A DNA stretch of 64,000 nucleotides, taken from contig CAWIUB010000033.1 in NCBI GenBank assembly GCA_963839175.1, positions 62,001 through 126,000 on the forward strand, read 5' to 3'. The notes under the pieces are model-generated. The model had not been told where the DNA came from. It did not search any database and saw nothing but the letters and a program-made list of their open reading frames with translations. Shown one piece after another: positions 24,898-34,279 of this stretch (the first letter of the stretch is position 1; every line of letters begins with the position of its first letter). A program made the position numbers and the translations under genes. This DNA is from CAWIUB01 sp963839175 (GTDB taxonomy: Bacteria; Actinomycetota; Actinomycetes; Mycobacteriales; Jatrophihabitantaceae).

Positions 24898-26445
24898 GTG
24901 ACCCTGCTAGCGGCGAGCAACAGCGTCACGGCTCCATCCATCGCCTACCACGCGCTGTGGCCGATCCTGATCGTGCTGGGAGTCGCGTGTCTGGGCGTGC
25001 TGGTCGAGGCGTTCGTCCCGCGTGCCGAGCGGTTCGTCACTCAGGTGGGGCTCAGCATCCTCGGGCTGCTGGCCGCGTTTGTCGCCGTCGTGCTCAACCG
25101 CAAGACGAACCTGACCACGATCGCGGGCGCCCTCGCGGTCGACAAGGCGGGACTGTTCATCCAGGGCACGATCCTGCTGCTGGCGGTCGCCTCCGTGCTG
25201 CTGATCGCCGAACGCAGCGTCGAGACGGGCAGCGCCATCGTCGCGCAGGCTGCGGTCGTTGCTGGCTCACCGCGGGACCGCCAGCTCGCCCGCACCGACC
25301 GGGTGCAGACCGAGGTCTTCCCGCTCGCCATGTTCGCGGTTGGTGGCATGCTGATCTTCCCGCTCGCCAACAATCTCCTGCTGATGTTCGTCGCCCTCGA
25401 GGTGCTGTCACTGCCGCTGTACCTGATGGCGGGGTTGAGCCGTCGGCGCCGGTTGCTGTCGCAGGAAGCCGCCATGAAGTACTTTCTGCTCGGCGCGTTC
25501 GCCTCGGCCTTCTTCCTGTATGGGCTTGCCCTGCTGTACGGCTACGCCAACTCCGTCGATTTGGCCGACATCCTGCGTGCGTCGAACACGTCGTCCAAGC
25601 CCGACGTGCTGCTGTACCTGGGACTGGCGATGCTGATCGTGGGGCTGCTCTTCAAGGCCGGCGTCGCGCCGTTCCACAGTTGGACGCCCGATGTGTACCA
25701 GGGGGCGCCCACACCGGTCACCGCCTTCATGGCCTCGTGCACCAAGGTTGCCGCGTTCGGCGCGATCATGCGCGTGCTGTTTGTGGGATTCTCCACCACG
25801 CAATGGGACTGGCGGCCGATCATCTGGGCGGTGTCGATCGCCTCGATGGCCGTGGGCGCGATCTTCGGGCTCACCCAGACCGACGTCAAACGCATCCTCG
25901 CCTACTCGTCGATCGCGCACGCCGGGTTCATCCTGGTGGCGCTGGTCGCTGTGACCGCAGATGCCATCTCCAGCACGCTGTTCTACCTGGTCGCCTACGG
26001 CTTCGCCACCGTCGCCGCCTTTGGGCTGGTGACGCTCGTCCGCGACGCCGACGGCGAGGCAACCCATCTGTCGCAATGGTCGGGGCTGGCCAAGAAGAGC
26101 CCGTTCGTCGCGGCGATCATGACGCTGCTCCTGCTGTCGATGGCGGGCATCCCGCCCACTGCCGGATTCGTCGCTAAGTTCGTGGTTTTCCGCGCTGGAT
26201 GGGACACCGCGGGGCCCCTGGTCGTGATCGCGCTGCTCTTCTCAGCGGTGGCTGCGTTCTTCTATCTGCGTATCGTCGTGCTCATGTACTTCGCCGAGGC
26301 TCCGGAGAACGGCCCGACGGTTGCCATCCCGTCGCCGGCGACGGCTGTCGCGGTCACGCTGGGCGTGGCTGTCACCGTCTTTCTCGGCGTGTTCCCGCAG
26401 CCGATCCTGGATCTGGCGGCCAAAGCCGCGTTCCTGCACGGGTGA
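24898..26445 (+). CDS. nuoN: NADH-quinone oxidoreductase subunit N
   Basis: 515 residues from GTG 24898 with GAGG upstream. Antiporter-like subunit: MFVALEVLSLPLYLMAGL carries the TM5 Glu and LLFKAGVAPFHSWTPDVYQGAPTPVTAFMAS the TM7 Lys. About 14 helices. Last gene of the nuo set. Its stop overlaps the GTG of the prenyl synthase (GTGA), so the two are translationally coupled. Confidence 0.95.
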   Translation: MTLLAASNSVTAPSIAYHALWPILIVLGVACLGVLVEAFVPRAERFVTQVGLSILGLLAAFVAVVLNRKTNLTTIAGALAVDKAGLFIQGTILLLAVASVLLIAERSVETGSAIVAQAAVVAGSPRDRQLARTDRVQTEVFPLAMFAVGGMLIFPLANNLLLMFVALEVLSLPLYLMAGLSRRRRLLSQEAAMKYFLLGAFASAFFLYGLALLYGYANSVDLADILRASNTSSKPDVLLYLGLAMLIVGLLFKAGVAPFHSWTPDVYQGAPTPVTAFMASCTKVAAFGAIMRVLFVGFSTTQWDWRPIIWAVSIASMAVGAIFGLTQTDVKRILAYSSIAHAGFILVALVAVTADAISSTLFYLVAYGFATVAAFGLVTLVRDADGEATHLSQWSGLAKKSPFVAAIMTLLLLSMAGIPPTAGFVAKFVVFRAGWDTAGPLVVIALLFSAVAAFFYLRIVVLMYFAEAPENGPTVAIPSPATAVAVTLGVAVTVFLGVFPQPILDLAAKAAFLHG

Positions 26446-27437
26446 GTCCGTCACCGATCGGCGTCGAGTTTGCCGACCCCGCGCTGGAGGCGTCGGTCCG
26501 CTCCATGTTGGCCGAGGTCGAGGACGCGCTGCGCTTGGCGGTGCACTCGGACGACGAGTTCCTCGCCGTTGCCGGTCGGTACCTGGTCGATGCTGGTGGC
26601 AAGCGGTTCCGGCCATTGGTCACCACGCTGGCCGCGCACTTCGGCGATCCGTCCGTGCCGTCGATCGTCTCGGCTGCCGTCGTCGTCGAGCTGACGCACC
26701 TCGCGACCCTCTACCACGACGACGTGATGGACGACGCTCACGTGCGGCGCGGCGCCGAGTCGGCCAACGCGCGGTGGGACAACACGGTGGCCATTCTGAC
26801 CGGTGATTTCCTGTTCGCACGCGCGTCCGACATGCTCGCCGACCTGGGTCCCTGGGCGGTGCGTGTCCAGGCCCGGACGTTCGAGCGGCTGGTGGCCGGC
26901 CAGATCCACGAGACGCGCGGACCTGCCGACGGCGTCGACCCCATCGGCCACTACCTGAACGTGCTGGCCGACAAGACCGGGTCGCTGATCGCGACTGCGG
27001 CCGAATTCGGCGCGCGTTTCGCGGGGGGCGACGAGGCGATGATCGGCGTGCTGCGCAGTTATGGCGAGCAGATCGGAGTTGCCTTTCAGCTCTCAGACGA
27101 CATCTTGGATATTGCCGCTGAGCCTTCCGAATCCGGTAAGACGCCGGGCACGGATCTGCGCGAAGGCGTCGCCACCCTGCCGGCGCTGTATGCGCTGCGT
27201 TCGGCTGATCCGGGTTCGGCCAGGCTGCGCTCGCTCGTCGGACGCCCGCTGGTCGACGACGCCGAGCACGCCGAGGCGCTCGATCTGTTGCGGCGGTCGA
27301 GTGGGCTGATCGAGGCGCGCCAGACACTGCGCGACTACGCCGACGCCGCCAGGGCCGAGCTCGCTGGGCTGCCTGACACCCCCGCCCGCGCGGGATTCGC
27401 AGCACTCACCCACGTCGTGGTCGAACGCACCGGCTGA
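26442..27437 (+). CDS. Polyprenyl diphosphate synthase (menaquinone side chain)
   Basis: 331 residues of the trans-isoprenyl diphosphate synthase family. First Asp-rich motif DDVMD in TLYHDDVMDDAHVRRG (about 89-104) and second DDILD in FQLSDDILDIAAEPSESGKT (about 214-233), both complete. The residues before the first motif (LTHLATLYHDD) have Ala/Leu rather than bulky aromatics at the -4/-5 positions, favouring a long product (inference). Coupled to nuoN by GTGA and co-directional with menJ, so it most likely makes the isoprenoid tail of the menaquinone used by complex I. Confidence 0.85.
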   Translation: MSPSPIGVEFADPALEASVRSMLAEVEDALRLAVHSDDEFLAVAGRYLVDAGGKRFRPLVTTLAAHFGDPSVPSIVSAAVVVELTHLATLYHDDVMDDAHVRRGAESANARWDNTVAILTGDFLFARASDMLADLGPWAVRVQARTFERLVAGQIHETRGPADGVDPIGHYLNVLADKTGSLIATAAEFGARFAGGDEAMIGVLRSYGEQIGVAFQLSDDILDIAAEPSESGKTPGTDLREGVATLPALYALRSADPGSARLRSLVGRPLVDDAEHAEALDLLRRSSGLIEARQTLRDYADAARAELAGLPDTPARAGFAALTHVVVERTG

Positions 27438-27449
27438 GCGCGCCGTTTA

Positions 27450-27478
27450 TCACGCCGTGGATCACAGCCACGGCGTGA
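27450..27478. terminator. Bidirectional terminator-like hairpin
   Basis: TCACGCCGTGG (27450-27460) and CCACGGCGTGA (27468-27478) form a perfect 11-bp stem with loop ATCACAG. It lies between the convergent ends of the prenyl synthase and the MDMPI gene and covers the last codons of the latter. No T-tract, as usual in high-GC genomes. It probably closes the menJ-nuo transcript. Confidence 0.6.
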
Positions 27479-28193
27479 CCTCAGGAAGTGCGCTCAGTGT
27501 GTTCGCGGCCGCGGACTGCCGGCCGAGCAGCCACGCCAGCACCGCCCAATCGGGGCCGGTGACCTCCACCGGGTCGCCGGTGCCGGCCGCCCACGTTCGG
27601 CCGATGAGCTCGGCACTCACCGACCCGTCCGCCAACACCGTGACGCGCACCGGTTCGCTAACGCGCTTCGCCAGCCTGGCGGCGACCTCAGGCAGCAGGT
27701 AGTCGACGAACTCGCTGGGCCATTGGCTGGCGGAGTACCCGCGCGCCACATCGACACGGTGGATTTCCACCTCGCGCCAGCGTCGCGGCAACCAGCCGGC
27801 CACGCTGACATGTCGGTCGCCCGTCGGCAGCGCCCAGCCGCCCGTGTCGGCCGCCTGGGTCAAGATCTGGTCGAGGCGATCGGCCGAGTCCCGGACGTCG
27901 GCAAGCAGCTCGACCGCTGAGCGGTCGGCACCCGCCTCGATGTCCGCGGCCCGGCCGGCCGGACCGCCGGGGTAACGCGCGACCCGCTCGCCGCGCAACG
28001 CCCCGGACACCGTGCGGGTGATGCCGTCGGCGTTGCGCGCGATGTGGGTCAGCACATGGCCGCGCGTCCAGTCGGGCAGCAGCGACGGTTGCCGCAGGTC
28101 GGCGTCCGACCAGCGCTCGGCGTCCAGCCCGGCGAGCAGCCCAGCAGTCGATGCCCGCACGGCTTCCCATCGGGCGGTCACCGGATCCGTCAC
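27462..28193 (-). CDS. Mycothiol-dependent maleylpyruvate isomerase family protein
   Basis: 243 residues. N-terminal DinB-like/MDMPI_N bundle with SLLPDWTRGHVLTHIARNADGITR (about 37-60), whose His residues (in RGHVLTHIARN) plus GWLPRRWREVEIHRVDVARGY (about 130-150) make the metal site. MDMPI_C domain from about 165 ends in DWAVLAWLLGR. The family includes mycothiol-dependent isomerases and many of unknown substrate. GTG start. Single gene. Confidence 0.75.
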   Translation of the reverse strand: MTDPVTARWEAVRASTAGLLAGLDAERWSDADLRQPSLLPDWTRGHVLTHIARNADGITRTVSGALRGERVARYPGGPAGRAADIEAGADRSAVELLADVRDSADRLDQILTQAADTGGWALPTGDRHVSVAGWLPRRWREVEIHRVDVARGYSASQWPSEFVDYLLPEVAARLAKRVSEPVRVTVLADGSVSAELIGRTWAAGTGDPVEVTGPDWAVLAWLLGRQSAAANTLSALPEVTPWL

Positions 28194-28208
28194 GCCTCGG
28201 ACGATAGC

Positions 28209-28410
28209 TCAGACGGGCGTGCACTCCGCGGCGCGTTCCAGCTGTATCGCCCGCCGTTGGGACCGCAAGTCGTCCACGGTCAGCACCACGAGGGCGACCC
28301 ACACCAGCGCTGCTGCCGGTCGGCGACGACGGCCTGCACCGACGCCCAGCCACGGGTGCGCCAGGGGATCACGGCGATCACGGCAAGCTCGGCGCGCCCA
28401 TGAGCGGGGC
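28209..28410 (-). pseudogene. Possible relic of a small membrane protein
   Basis: The minus strand reads LAVIAVIPWRTRGWASVQAVVADRQQRW and, after a frameshift, VWVALVVLTVDDLRSQRRAIQLERAAECTPV and a stop. The two parts look like one short protein with a hydrophobic segment and a charged tail. I do not recognise the family and it may be chance; listed because the stretch is otherwise empty. Confidence 0.25.
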
Positions 28411-28442
28411 TCAAGCGAGCAGCCCGCGAACGCGACGGGCGG

Positions 28443-29471
28443 TCAGGCGATCGTCCACGTGTCGTTGCCGTGCAGCAGTGCGGTCAGCGCGTCGTCGTCC
28501 CCCGCGGTGGTGGCCCGGCTGCGATCGAGTTGTCCGCTCATCAGGGCGTCGTAGGTCGGCCGGACCACGTCGCGGAACACTCCCATCGGCGCGTAGCGGT
28601 CGTCGATCGACGAGAGCCGGGACAGCGCGAACGCGTATGCCGGATCCTCGGTGTGCGCGTCGTGGACCACCACGCGCGGGTCGTCCTCCGCGACGCCGTC
28701 CTCGACGGTGACCGCTCCGGCGCCGGACCGGACGACGGCCTTCGAGCCGTCGGCCCCGAAGCGCAGCGGCTCGCCGTGCTCGAGGCGGATCGTCCAGTCG
28801 TCGCGAGTCTCGGCGTCTTTGAGCACGTCGAAAGCGCCGTCGTTGAAGATGTTGCAGTTCTGGTAGATCTCGACCAGCGCGGTGCCCTGGTGGTCGGCGG
28901 CTGCGCGGAGCACCGAGGTGAGGTGCTTGCGGTCGGAGTCCAACGTCCGCGCGACGAAGCTGGCCTCGGCGCCGAGCGCAAGCGACACCGGGTTGAACGG
29001 GTGGTCCAACGAGCCCATCGGGGTGGACTTGGTGATCTTGCCGAGCTCGGACGTGGGGGAGTACTGGCCCTTGGTCAGCCCGTAGATCCGGTTGTTGAAC
29101 AGCAGGATCTTGAGGTTGACGTTGCGGCGCAGGGCGTGGATCAGGTGGTTGCCGCCGATTGACAGCGCGTCGCCGTCACCGGTGACGACCCACACCGACA
29201 GGTCAGGACGCGACGTCGACAGGCCGGTGGCGATCGCCGGCGCGCGTCCGTGGATCGAGTGCATGCCGTAAGTGTTCATGTAGTACGGGAACCGGCTGGA
29301 GCAGCCGATACCGGAGATGAACACGATCTTCTCGCGGGGGATCCCCAGCTCGGGCATGAAGCCCTGGACGGCGGCGAGGATGGCATAGTCGCCGCAGCCG
29401 GGGCACCAGCGCACCTCTTGGTCGGTCTTGAAGTCCTTTGCCTTCAGGGCACTGGAAGCACTGTCAGCCAT
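28443..29471 (-). CDS. korB: 2-oxoacid:ferredoxin oxidoreductase, beta subunit
   Basis: 342 residues. Thiamine-diphosphate domain: WCPGCGDYAILAAVQ (Cys-x2-Cys, about 22-36) and the TPP/Mg motif VTGDGDALSIGGNHLIHALRRNVNLKILLFNN (about 95-126). With KorA it oxidatively decarboxylates 2-oxoglutarate (or another 2-oxoacid) to the acyl-CoA, reducing ferredoxin. It overlaps the end of korA by 8 bases, so the two subunits are coupled. Substrate is inferred from similarity to mycobacterial KorAB. Confidence 0.9.
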   Translation of the reverse strand: MADSASSALKAKDFKTDQEVRWCPGCGDYAILAAVQGFMPELGIPREKIVFISGIGCSSRFPYYMNTYGMHSIHGRAPAIATGLSTSRPDLSVWVVTGDGDALSIGGNHLIHALRRNVNLKILLFNNRIYGLTKGQYSPTSELGKITKSTPMGSLDHPFNPVSLALGAEASFVARTLDSDRKHLTSVLRAAADHQGTALVEIYQNCNIFNDGAFDVLKDAETRDDWTIRLEHGEPLRFGADGSKAVVRSGAGAVTVEDGVAEDDPRVVVHDAHTEDPAYAFALSRLSSIDDRYAPMGVFRDVVRPTYDALMSGQLDRSRATTAGDDDALTALLHGNDTWTIA

Positions 29472-31335
29472 GGGTGATCACTCCCTGCAACATGTCCGCC
29501 AGCTCGGCCGCCCGGAACGGCAGGCCTCGCACCTGGGTGACGCTGATCGCGTCGACGAGGAACCTGGAGCGGATCAGCGTCGCCAACTGACCCAGGTTCA
29601 TCTCCGGGATGACGACCTTGTCGTAGGACGCCAGTACCTGGCCCAGATTGGCCGGGAACGGGTTGAGGTGCCGCAGGTGCGCCTGGGCGATGGAGTATCC
29701 GGCTGCGCGCACCTGGCGGGCCGCCGCCCCGATCGGGCCGTACGTCGAGCCCCAGCCGAGCACCAGAACTCGAGCTGACTCGCCGACTGCGCTTTCGGGG
29801 TCATCGACCGCTAATGGCGGGATGGTGCGGGCGATGCCGTCGACCTTCGCCTGCCGGGTGCGGACCATGAAGTCGTGGTTGTCCGGGTCGTAGGAGATAT
29901 TGCCGGTGCGGTCGGCCTTCTCGATGCCGCCGATGCGGTGCTCCAGCCCCGGGGTGCCCGGCGGTGCCCAGGGTCGGGCCAGCGTCTCGGGGTTGCGCAG
30001 GAACGGCAGGAACTCGCCGTCTGCCTCACCCGTGCCGTTCGGTGCGGTGGCGAAAGCCGGATCGATAACGGGAAGCTCGTCGACTCGGGGGATTCGCCAC
30101 GGCTCGGACCCGTTGGCCAGATACCCGTCCGAGAGCAGGAACACCGGGGTTCGGTAGGTGATCGCGATCCGGGCCGCCTCGATCGCCGCCGCGAAGCAGT
30201 CGCCTGGCGACTGCGGTGCGACGATCGGCACCGGGGCCTCACCGTTGCGTCCGAACATCGCCTGCAGCAGGTCCGACTGCTCGGTCTTGGTCGGCAAGCC
30301 GGTGGACGGGCCGCCGCGCTGGATGTCGCAGATGACGAGTGGGATCTCCAGCGACACGGCCAGGCCGATCGATTCGCCCTTGAGCGCGATGCCCGGACCG
30401 GACGATGTGGTTACCCCCAGCGACCCGCCGAACGCCGCGCCGATCACCGCGCCAATGCCGGCGATCTCGTCCTCGGCCTGGAAGGTGCGTACGCCGAATC
30501 GCTTGTACTTGGACAGCTCATGCAGGATGTCCGACGCCGGCGTGATCGGGTACGCCCCGAGAAACAACGGCAACCCGGCCCGTCGCGACGCGGTGAGCAG
30601 CCCGTACGACAACGCGGTGTTCCCGGTTATGTTGCGATACGTACCCGGCGGCAACGGCGCAGGCTTGACCTCGTACGCAATCGCGAACGCCTCGGTGGTC
30701 TCCCCGAAGTTCCAGCCCGCGCGGAATGCCGCGATGTTCGCCTCGGCGATCGCCGGCTTGGCCGAGAACTTCTGCCGCAGGAACGCCAGCGTGCCCTCGA
30801 CGGGGCGGGAGTACATCCACGACAACAAGCCGAGCGCGAACATGTTCTTGCTGCGGCCGGCGTCTTTCCGCGACAACTGCGTATCGGCCAGCGCGTCGAG
30901 CGTCAGCTGCGTGAGGTCGACTGCGTGCACGGTGAACCCGTCTAGCGTGCCGTCGTCGATGGGGTTGGCCTTCCAGCCCACCCGAGCCAGCGCACGCTCG
31001 GTGAAGTCGTGCGTGTCGACGATGATCGTGCCGCCCGCAGGTAGATCGGCCAGGTTGGCCTTCAGCGCGGCCGGGTTCATCGCCACCAGCACGTCCGGAC
31101 GATCGCCTGGCGTGAGGATGTCGTGGTCGGCGAAATGCACCTGGAAGGACGACACACCCGGCAGCGTCCCCGCCGGCGCCCGAATCTCAGCGGGGAAATT
31201 CGGCAGCGTCGAAAGGTCGTTGCCGAACGTCGCCGTCTCTTGGGTGAACCGGTCACCGGTCAGCTGCATGCCGTCGCCGGAGTCCCCCGCGATGCGAATG
31301 ACGACGCGATCAAGTTGCTTAACGTTCTTGGTCAT
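29464..31335 (-). CDS. korA: 2-oxoacid:ferredoxin oxidoreductase, alpha subunit (gamma-alpha fusion)
   Basis: 623 residues. The gamma domain is first (RIAGDSGDGMQLTGDRFTQE at about 12-31), followed by the alpha domain with GNTALSYGLLTASRRAGLPLFLGAYPITPASDILHELSKYKRFG and FQAEDEIAGIGAVIGAAFGG. The single polypeptide is the usual actinobacterial form. It begins the korA-korB operon. The 500 bp upstream hold no recognised regulator site. Confidence 0.9.
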   Translation of the reverse strand: MTKNVKQLDRVVIRIAGDSGDGMQLTGDRFTQETATFGNDLSTLPNFPAEIRAPAGTLPGVSSFQVHFADHDILTPGDRPDVLVAMNPAALKANLADLPAGGTIIVDTHDFTERALARVGWKANPIDDGTLDGFTVHAVDLTQLTLDALADTQLSRKDAGRSKNMFALGLLSWMYSRPVEGTLAFLRQKFSAKPAIAEANIAAFRAGWNFGETTEAFAIAYEVKPAPLPPGTYRNITGNTALSYGLLTASRRAGLPLFLGAYPITPASDILHELSKYKRFGVRTFQAEDEIAGIGAVIGAAFGGSLGVTTSSGPGIALKGESIGLAVSLEIPLVICDIQRGGPSTGLPTKTEQSDLLQAMFGRNGEAPVPIVAPQSPGDCFAAAIEAARIAITYRTPVFLLSDGYLANGSEPWRIPRVDELPVIDPAFATAPNGTGEADGEFLPFLRNPETLARPWAPPGTPGLEHRIGGIEKADRTGNISYDPDNHDFMVRTRQAKVDGIARTIPPLAVDDPESAVGESARVLVLGWGSTYGPIGAAARQVRAAGYSIAQAHLRHLNPFPANLGQVLASYDKVVIPEMNLGQLATLIRSRFLVDAISVTQVRGLPFRAAELADMLQGVITHG

Positions 31336-31840
31336 GCGAAGCGGCCGCCTCCGGGGCTCTTAGCTCGCCCCGGGCTGACCCGAGGCCTGCGCCCATCGTA
31401 CGGAGCCTGGTGGATAAAACGGCGGTGGCGTGCCTCACGGGGCCGGTACTCATTGCGCTGGCCCAGTCGAGTTTCTCTACGGTTGAAGTAGGCAATTGGC
31501 ATGCGGCGTACTCGTGGGCGAGGTGTTGACCGAGCACCGGACCCCCGCCGAGGGGCGGGCTGCTCGAGGTGTTCTGGAGTTCGACCAGGGGTGTCGCCGC
31601 GGCTAGCCAATGCCGCACACCTCCTCATCCCTGGAGATCATGGCATGACCGCTGTCTTGCGCCGCACGGCTGCGCCCGCACCGCGTGCACGCCTACTCCC
31701 GCCCGCTCACCTCCATGACGTATTACGAGGTCGAAGACGGGGTACTGGTCGCGCGTGCCAACCGTGGCGACCACCGATCCGGAGGCCGAGTTCGATCCGC
31801 GGCCGCGCCGATGACGCCGGCGATCGGTCGGGCAACTGCG
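31336..31840. other. Non-coding stretch upstream of korA
   Basis: About 505 bp without a convincing gene. One 46-codon frame (31715-31855, + strand, beginning MTYYEVEDGVLVARANRGDH) has some protein-like composition but no recognised family and overlaps the carbonic anhydrase end. CCGCCGAGGGGCGGG (about 31548) can form a short hairpin. Presumably holds the korA promoter. Confidence 0.4.
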
Positions 31841-32350
31841 TCAGTGGGCCGCTGACCCAGGACCGTCTACCTCAGACAGTCTGGCGGTCGACACCTCGAA
31901 AATGAAGCCACGCACATTGTCACGGTGCGGCAGCCACCTGCACGAGCGCACCCGGGCGATCGACTCCCGCACGTCGGCAGAGAGGTCGGTGAAGCCCGCA
32001 ACCCGCCATGGCGGCGCGTCGCCCGTCTCGGCGGTCAGTTCGGCGCGGAACTGGTCGTCGTCGAAGCCGAACATGCCGCAGTCGGTGTGGTGGATGACCA
32101 CGACCTCACGGGTGCCGATCCGACGCTGACTGATCGCAAGCGACCGCAGGACGTCGTCGGTGACGATGCCGCCGCCGTTGCGGATCAGGTGGGCGTCGCC
32201 GATGTCCAGTCCTAACGCGCCGAACAGGTCCAGCCGGGAGTCCATACACGCCACGATGGCCAGCCGAAGTCGCGGGCGCAGCGGACGTGGGCCCGGGAAG
32301 GTCTGGACATAGCGCTCGTTGTCGTGGACGAGGTGGTCGATGGCCGACAT
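31841..32350 (-). CDS. Beta-class carbonic anhydrase
   Basis: 169 residues. Zinc ligands are in ACMDSRLDL (Cys35, with the Asp-Arg dyad) and HHTDCGMFG (His and Cys, about 87-93). This short, roughly 165-residue form is the type II-like actinobacterial group. It interconverts CO2 and bicarbonate in the cytosol. Divergent from htpX, whose proposed start lies 88 bp away. Confidence 0.85.
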   Translation of the reverse strand: MSAIDHLVHDNERYVQTFPGPRPLRPRLRLAIVACMDSRLDLFGALGLDIGDAHLIRNGGGIVTDDVLRSLAISQRRIGTREVVVIHHTDCGMFGFDDDQFRAELTAETGDAPPWRVAGFTDLSADVRESIARVRSCRWLPHRDNVRGFIFEVSTARLSEVDGPGSAAH

Positions 32351-32437
32351 GCGCCGAAGTCAACCAGGCGCGGGATCTGGGGGCCTAGCAGACCCACAAC
32401 CTGGCCGGGGAACGCGCGCCGTCCTATCGTTCGTTAT

Positions 32438-33310
32438 GTGGGCGTGAGCGGCATTACCAACAGTTTGAAGACGGCGGCGCTGCTCGGCTTGTTGTCGGCC
32501 GCGCTGATCCTCATTGGCGGGGCGGTCGGCGGGCAACGCGGCCTGCTCATCGGCCTGATTCTCGCGGTCGTCATGAACGGCGCGAGCTACTTCTTCTCTG
32601 ACCGCATTGCGCTGGCGTCGATGCACGCGCGGCCGGTCAGCGAGGCCGAGCAGCCTGCCATGTACGCGATTGTGCGCGAACTCGCGACAACCGCCCACCA
32701 GCCCATGCCCCGGCTCTACGTGTCGCCGACCGCCGCCCCCAATGCGTTCGCTACCGGGCGTAGCCCCCGGCACGCGGCGGTCTGCGCCACCGAGGGGATC
32801 CTGCAGATCCTGGATCGCCGGGAATTGCGCGCGGTCCTCGGGCACGAGCTCAGCCACGTCTACAACCGTGACATCCTCATCTCGTCCGTCGCCGCGACGC
32901 TCGCGGCCGCGATCACGTACATCGCGCAGTTCGCGCTGTTCTTCGGCGGCGGCAACGACCGCGACCGCAACCCGTTCGCGGGCCTGCTCATGCTCATCCT
33001 GGGCCCGCTCGCCGCCGGCTTGATCCAGATGGCGATTAGCCGCTCGCGCGAGTACCAGGCCGACGCGTCCGGGGCCAAACTGTCGAGCGATCCGCTGGCG
33101 CTGGCGAGCGCGCTGCGCAAGTTGCAGGCCGGGACACAGGCCGCGCCGCTGCCGCAGCAGCCGGGGCTGGTGACCACCAGCCATCTGATGATCGCGAACC
33201 CGTTCCGCGGGCAGGGCATCGCCAACATGTTCTCCACCCACCCGCCCATGGAGCAGCGCATCGCCCGCCTGCAGCAGATGGCGCAGTCGAACCCCGAGTT
33301 CTGGCGCTAG
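32438..33310 (+). CDS. htpX: Membrane zinc metalloprotease HtpX
   Basis: About 290 residues. Two N-terminal hydrophobic segments (LKTAALLGLLSAALILIGGAVGG; LLIGLILAVVMNGASYFF) precede the catalytic HELSH in LRAVLGHELSHVYNRDILISS. The third zinc ligand Glu is in SREYQADASG, after two more membrane segments. Quality-control protease for membrane proteins. Starts GTG 32438 or 32444 are both possible; an upstream in-frame extension lacks conservation. The stop overlaps the rfbA stop on the other strand. Confidence 0.9.
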   Translation: MGVSGITNSLKTAALLGLLSAALILIGGAVGGQRGLLIGLILAVVMNGASYFFSDRIALASMHARPVSEAEQPAMYAIVRELATTAHQPMPRLYVSPTAAPNAFATGRSPRHAAVCATEGILQILDRRELRAVLGHELSHVYNRDILISSVAATLAAAITYIAQFALFFGGGNDRDRNPFAGLLMLILGPLAAGLIQMAISRSREYQADASGAKLSSDPLALASALRKLQAGTQAAPLPQQPGLVTTSHLMIANPFRGQGIANMFSTHPPMEQRIARLQQMAQSNPEFWR

Positions 33311-34197
33311 AACGTCCCGCCAGCAGCGCGAGCCACCTCCAGGACGTACTGCCCGTAGCCGGACTTGGCGAGCGCCATTCCGAGCCGGTAGGCCTGGTCG
33401 GCGTCGATGAACCCCTGGCGCAGCGCGATCTCCTCCAGGCAGGCGATCCGTACACCTTGCCGGTGCTCGAGCACCTGGACGAATTGGCTCGCCTCTAGCA
33501 GCGAGTCATGCGTGCCGGTGTCCAGCCATGCGGTACCTCGGCCGAGATCGACCAGCCGGGCCATCCCCCGCTCGACGTAGATGTTGTTGAGGTCCGTGAT
33601 TTCGAGCTCACCCCGCGCGGACGGCTTGAGCTCGGCGGCGATGTCGACGACCTTGTTGTCGTAGAAGTACAGCCCTGTCACGGCCAGGTTCGACTTGGGC
33701 TGTGCCGGTTTCTCCTCGATCGAGATCAGCCGACCGTCGGCGCCGGCCTCAGCCACGCCGTATCGCTCGGGGTCGCGCACCTGGTAGCCGAACAGCACAC
33801 AGCCGGTCTGGAGCCGCGCCGCCCCCTGCAAGGTGCCACCCAGGCCGTGGCCGTAGAAGATGTTGTCGCCGAGGACGAGCGCGGACGTGTCGGCGCCGAC
33901 GTGCTCGCGCCCGATCAGGAAGGCCTCGGCCAGCCCGTTGGGTTCAGGCTGCACGGCATAGCGGAGGTTCAATCCCAGGTCGCTGCCGTCACGGAGCAGC
34001 CGGACGAACTGCTCCTGATCATGCGGTGTGGTGATCACGAGGATGTCACTGATGCCGGCCAGCATGAGCGCCGAGAGCGGGTAGTAGATCATCGGCTTGT
34101 CGTAGACGGGCAGCAGCTGTTTGCTTACCGACCGGGTGATCGGATGCAGCCGGGTGCCGGCTCCGCCTGCCAGAATGATGCCCTTCACCGGGGCCAC
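33307..34197 (-). CDS. rfbA: Glucose-1-phosphate thymidylyltransferase
   Basis: 296 residues. Nucleotide-binding signature ILAGGAGTRLHPITRSVSKQLLPVYDKPMIYYPLSALML (about 8-46), then GDNIFYGHGL and the sugar-binding IEEKPAQPKSNLAVTGLYFYD. Makes dTDP-glucose for rhamnose and other cell-surface sugars (also called rmlA). Full length. It stands alone; no other rml genes in the window. Confidence 0.9.
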   Translation of the reverse strand: MAPVKGIILAGGAGTRLHPITRSVSKQLLPVYDKPMIYYPLSALMLAGISDILVITTPHDQEQFVRLLRDGSDLGLNLRYAVQPEPNGLAEAFLIGREHVGADTSALVLGDNIFYGHGLGGTLQGAARLQTGCVLFGYQVRDPERYGVAEAGADGRLISIEEKPAQPKSNLAVTGLYFYDNKVVDIAAELKPSARGELEITDLNNIYVERGMARLVDLGRGTAWLDTGTHDSLLEASQFVQVLEHRQGVRIACLEEIALRQGFIDADQAYRLGMALAKSGYGQYVLEVARAAGGTF

Positions 34198-34231
34198 CAG
34201 GAAATCGTGGGCGCAGCGAGCGATCCGGGGT

Positions 34232-34262
34232 CCCCGCGGAGTCGCGTAGCAACTTCGTGGGG
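34232..34262. repeat. Inverted, diverged copy of the REP-like hairpin
   Basis: CCCCGCGGAGT (34232-34242) and ACTTCGTGGGG (34252-34262) correspond to the reverse complement of the nuo-operon hairpin. One A:T pair has become G:C on both sides (compensatory). Located between rfbA and yajQ with flanking family sequence GGGCGCAGCGAGCG. Shows that the family is not confined to nuo. Confidence 0.65.
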
Positions 34263-34279
34263 AGGTCTCATGGGGTGGT

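Noticed and set aside
31715..31855. 46-codon frame MTYYEVEDGVLVARA
   Set aside because: Overlaps the carbonic anhydrase 3' end and has no family or ribosome-binding site I can support.
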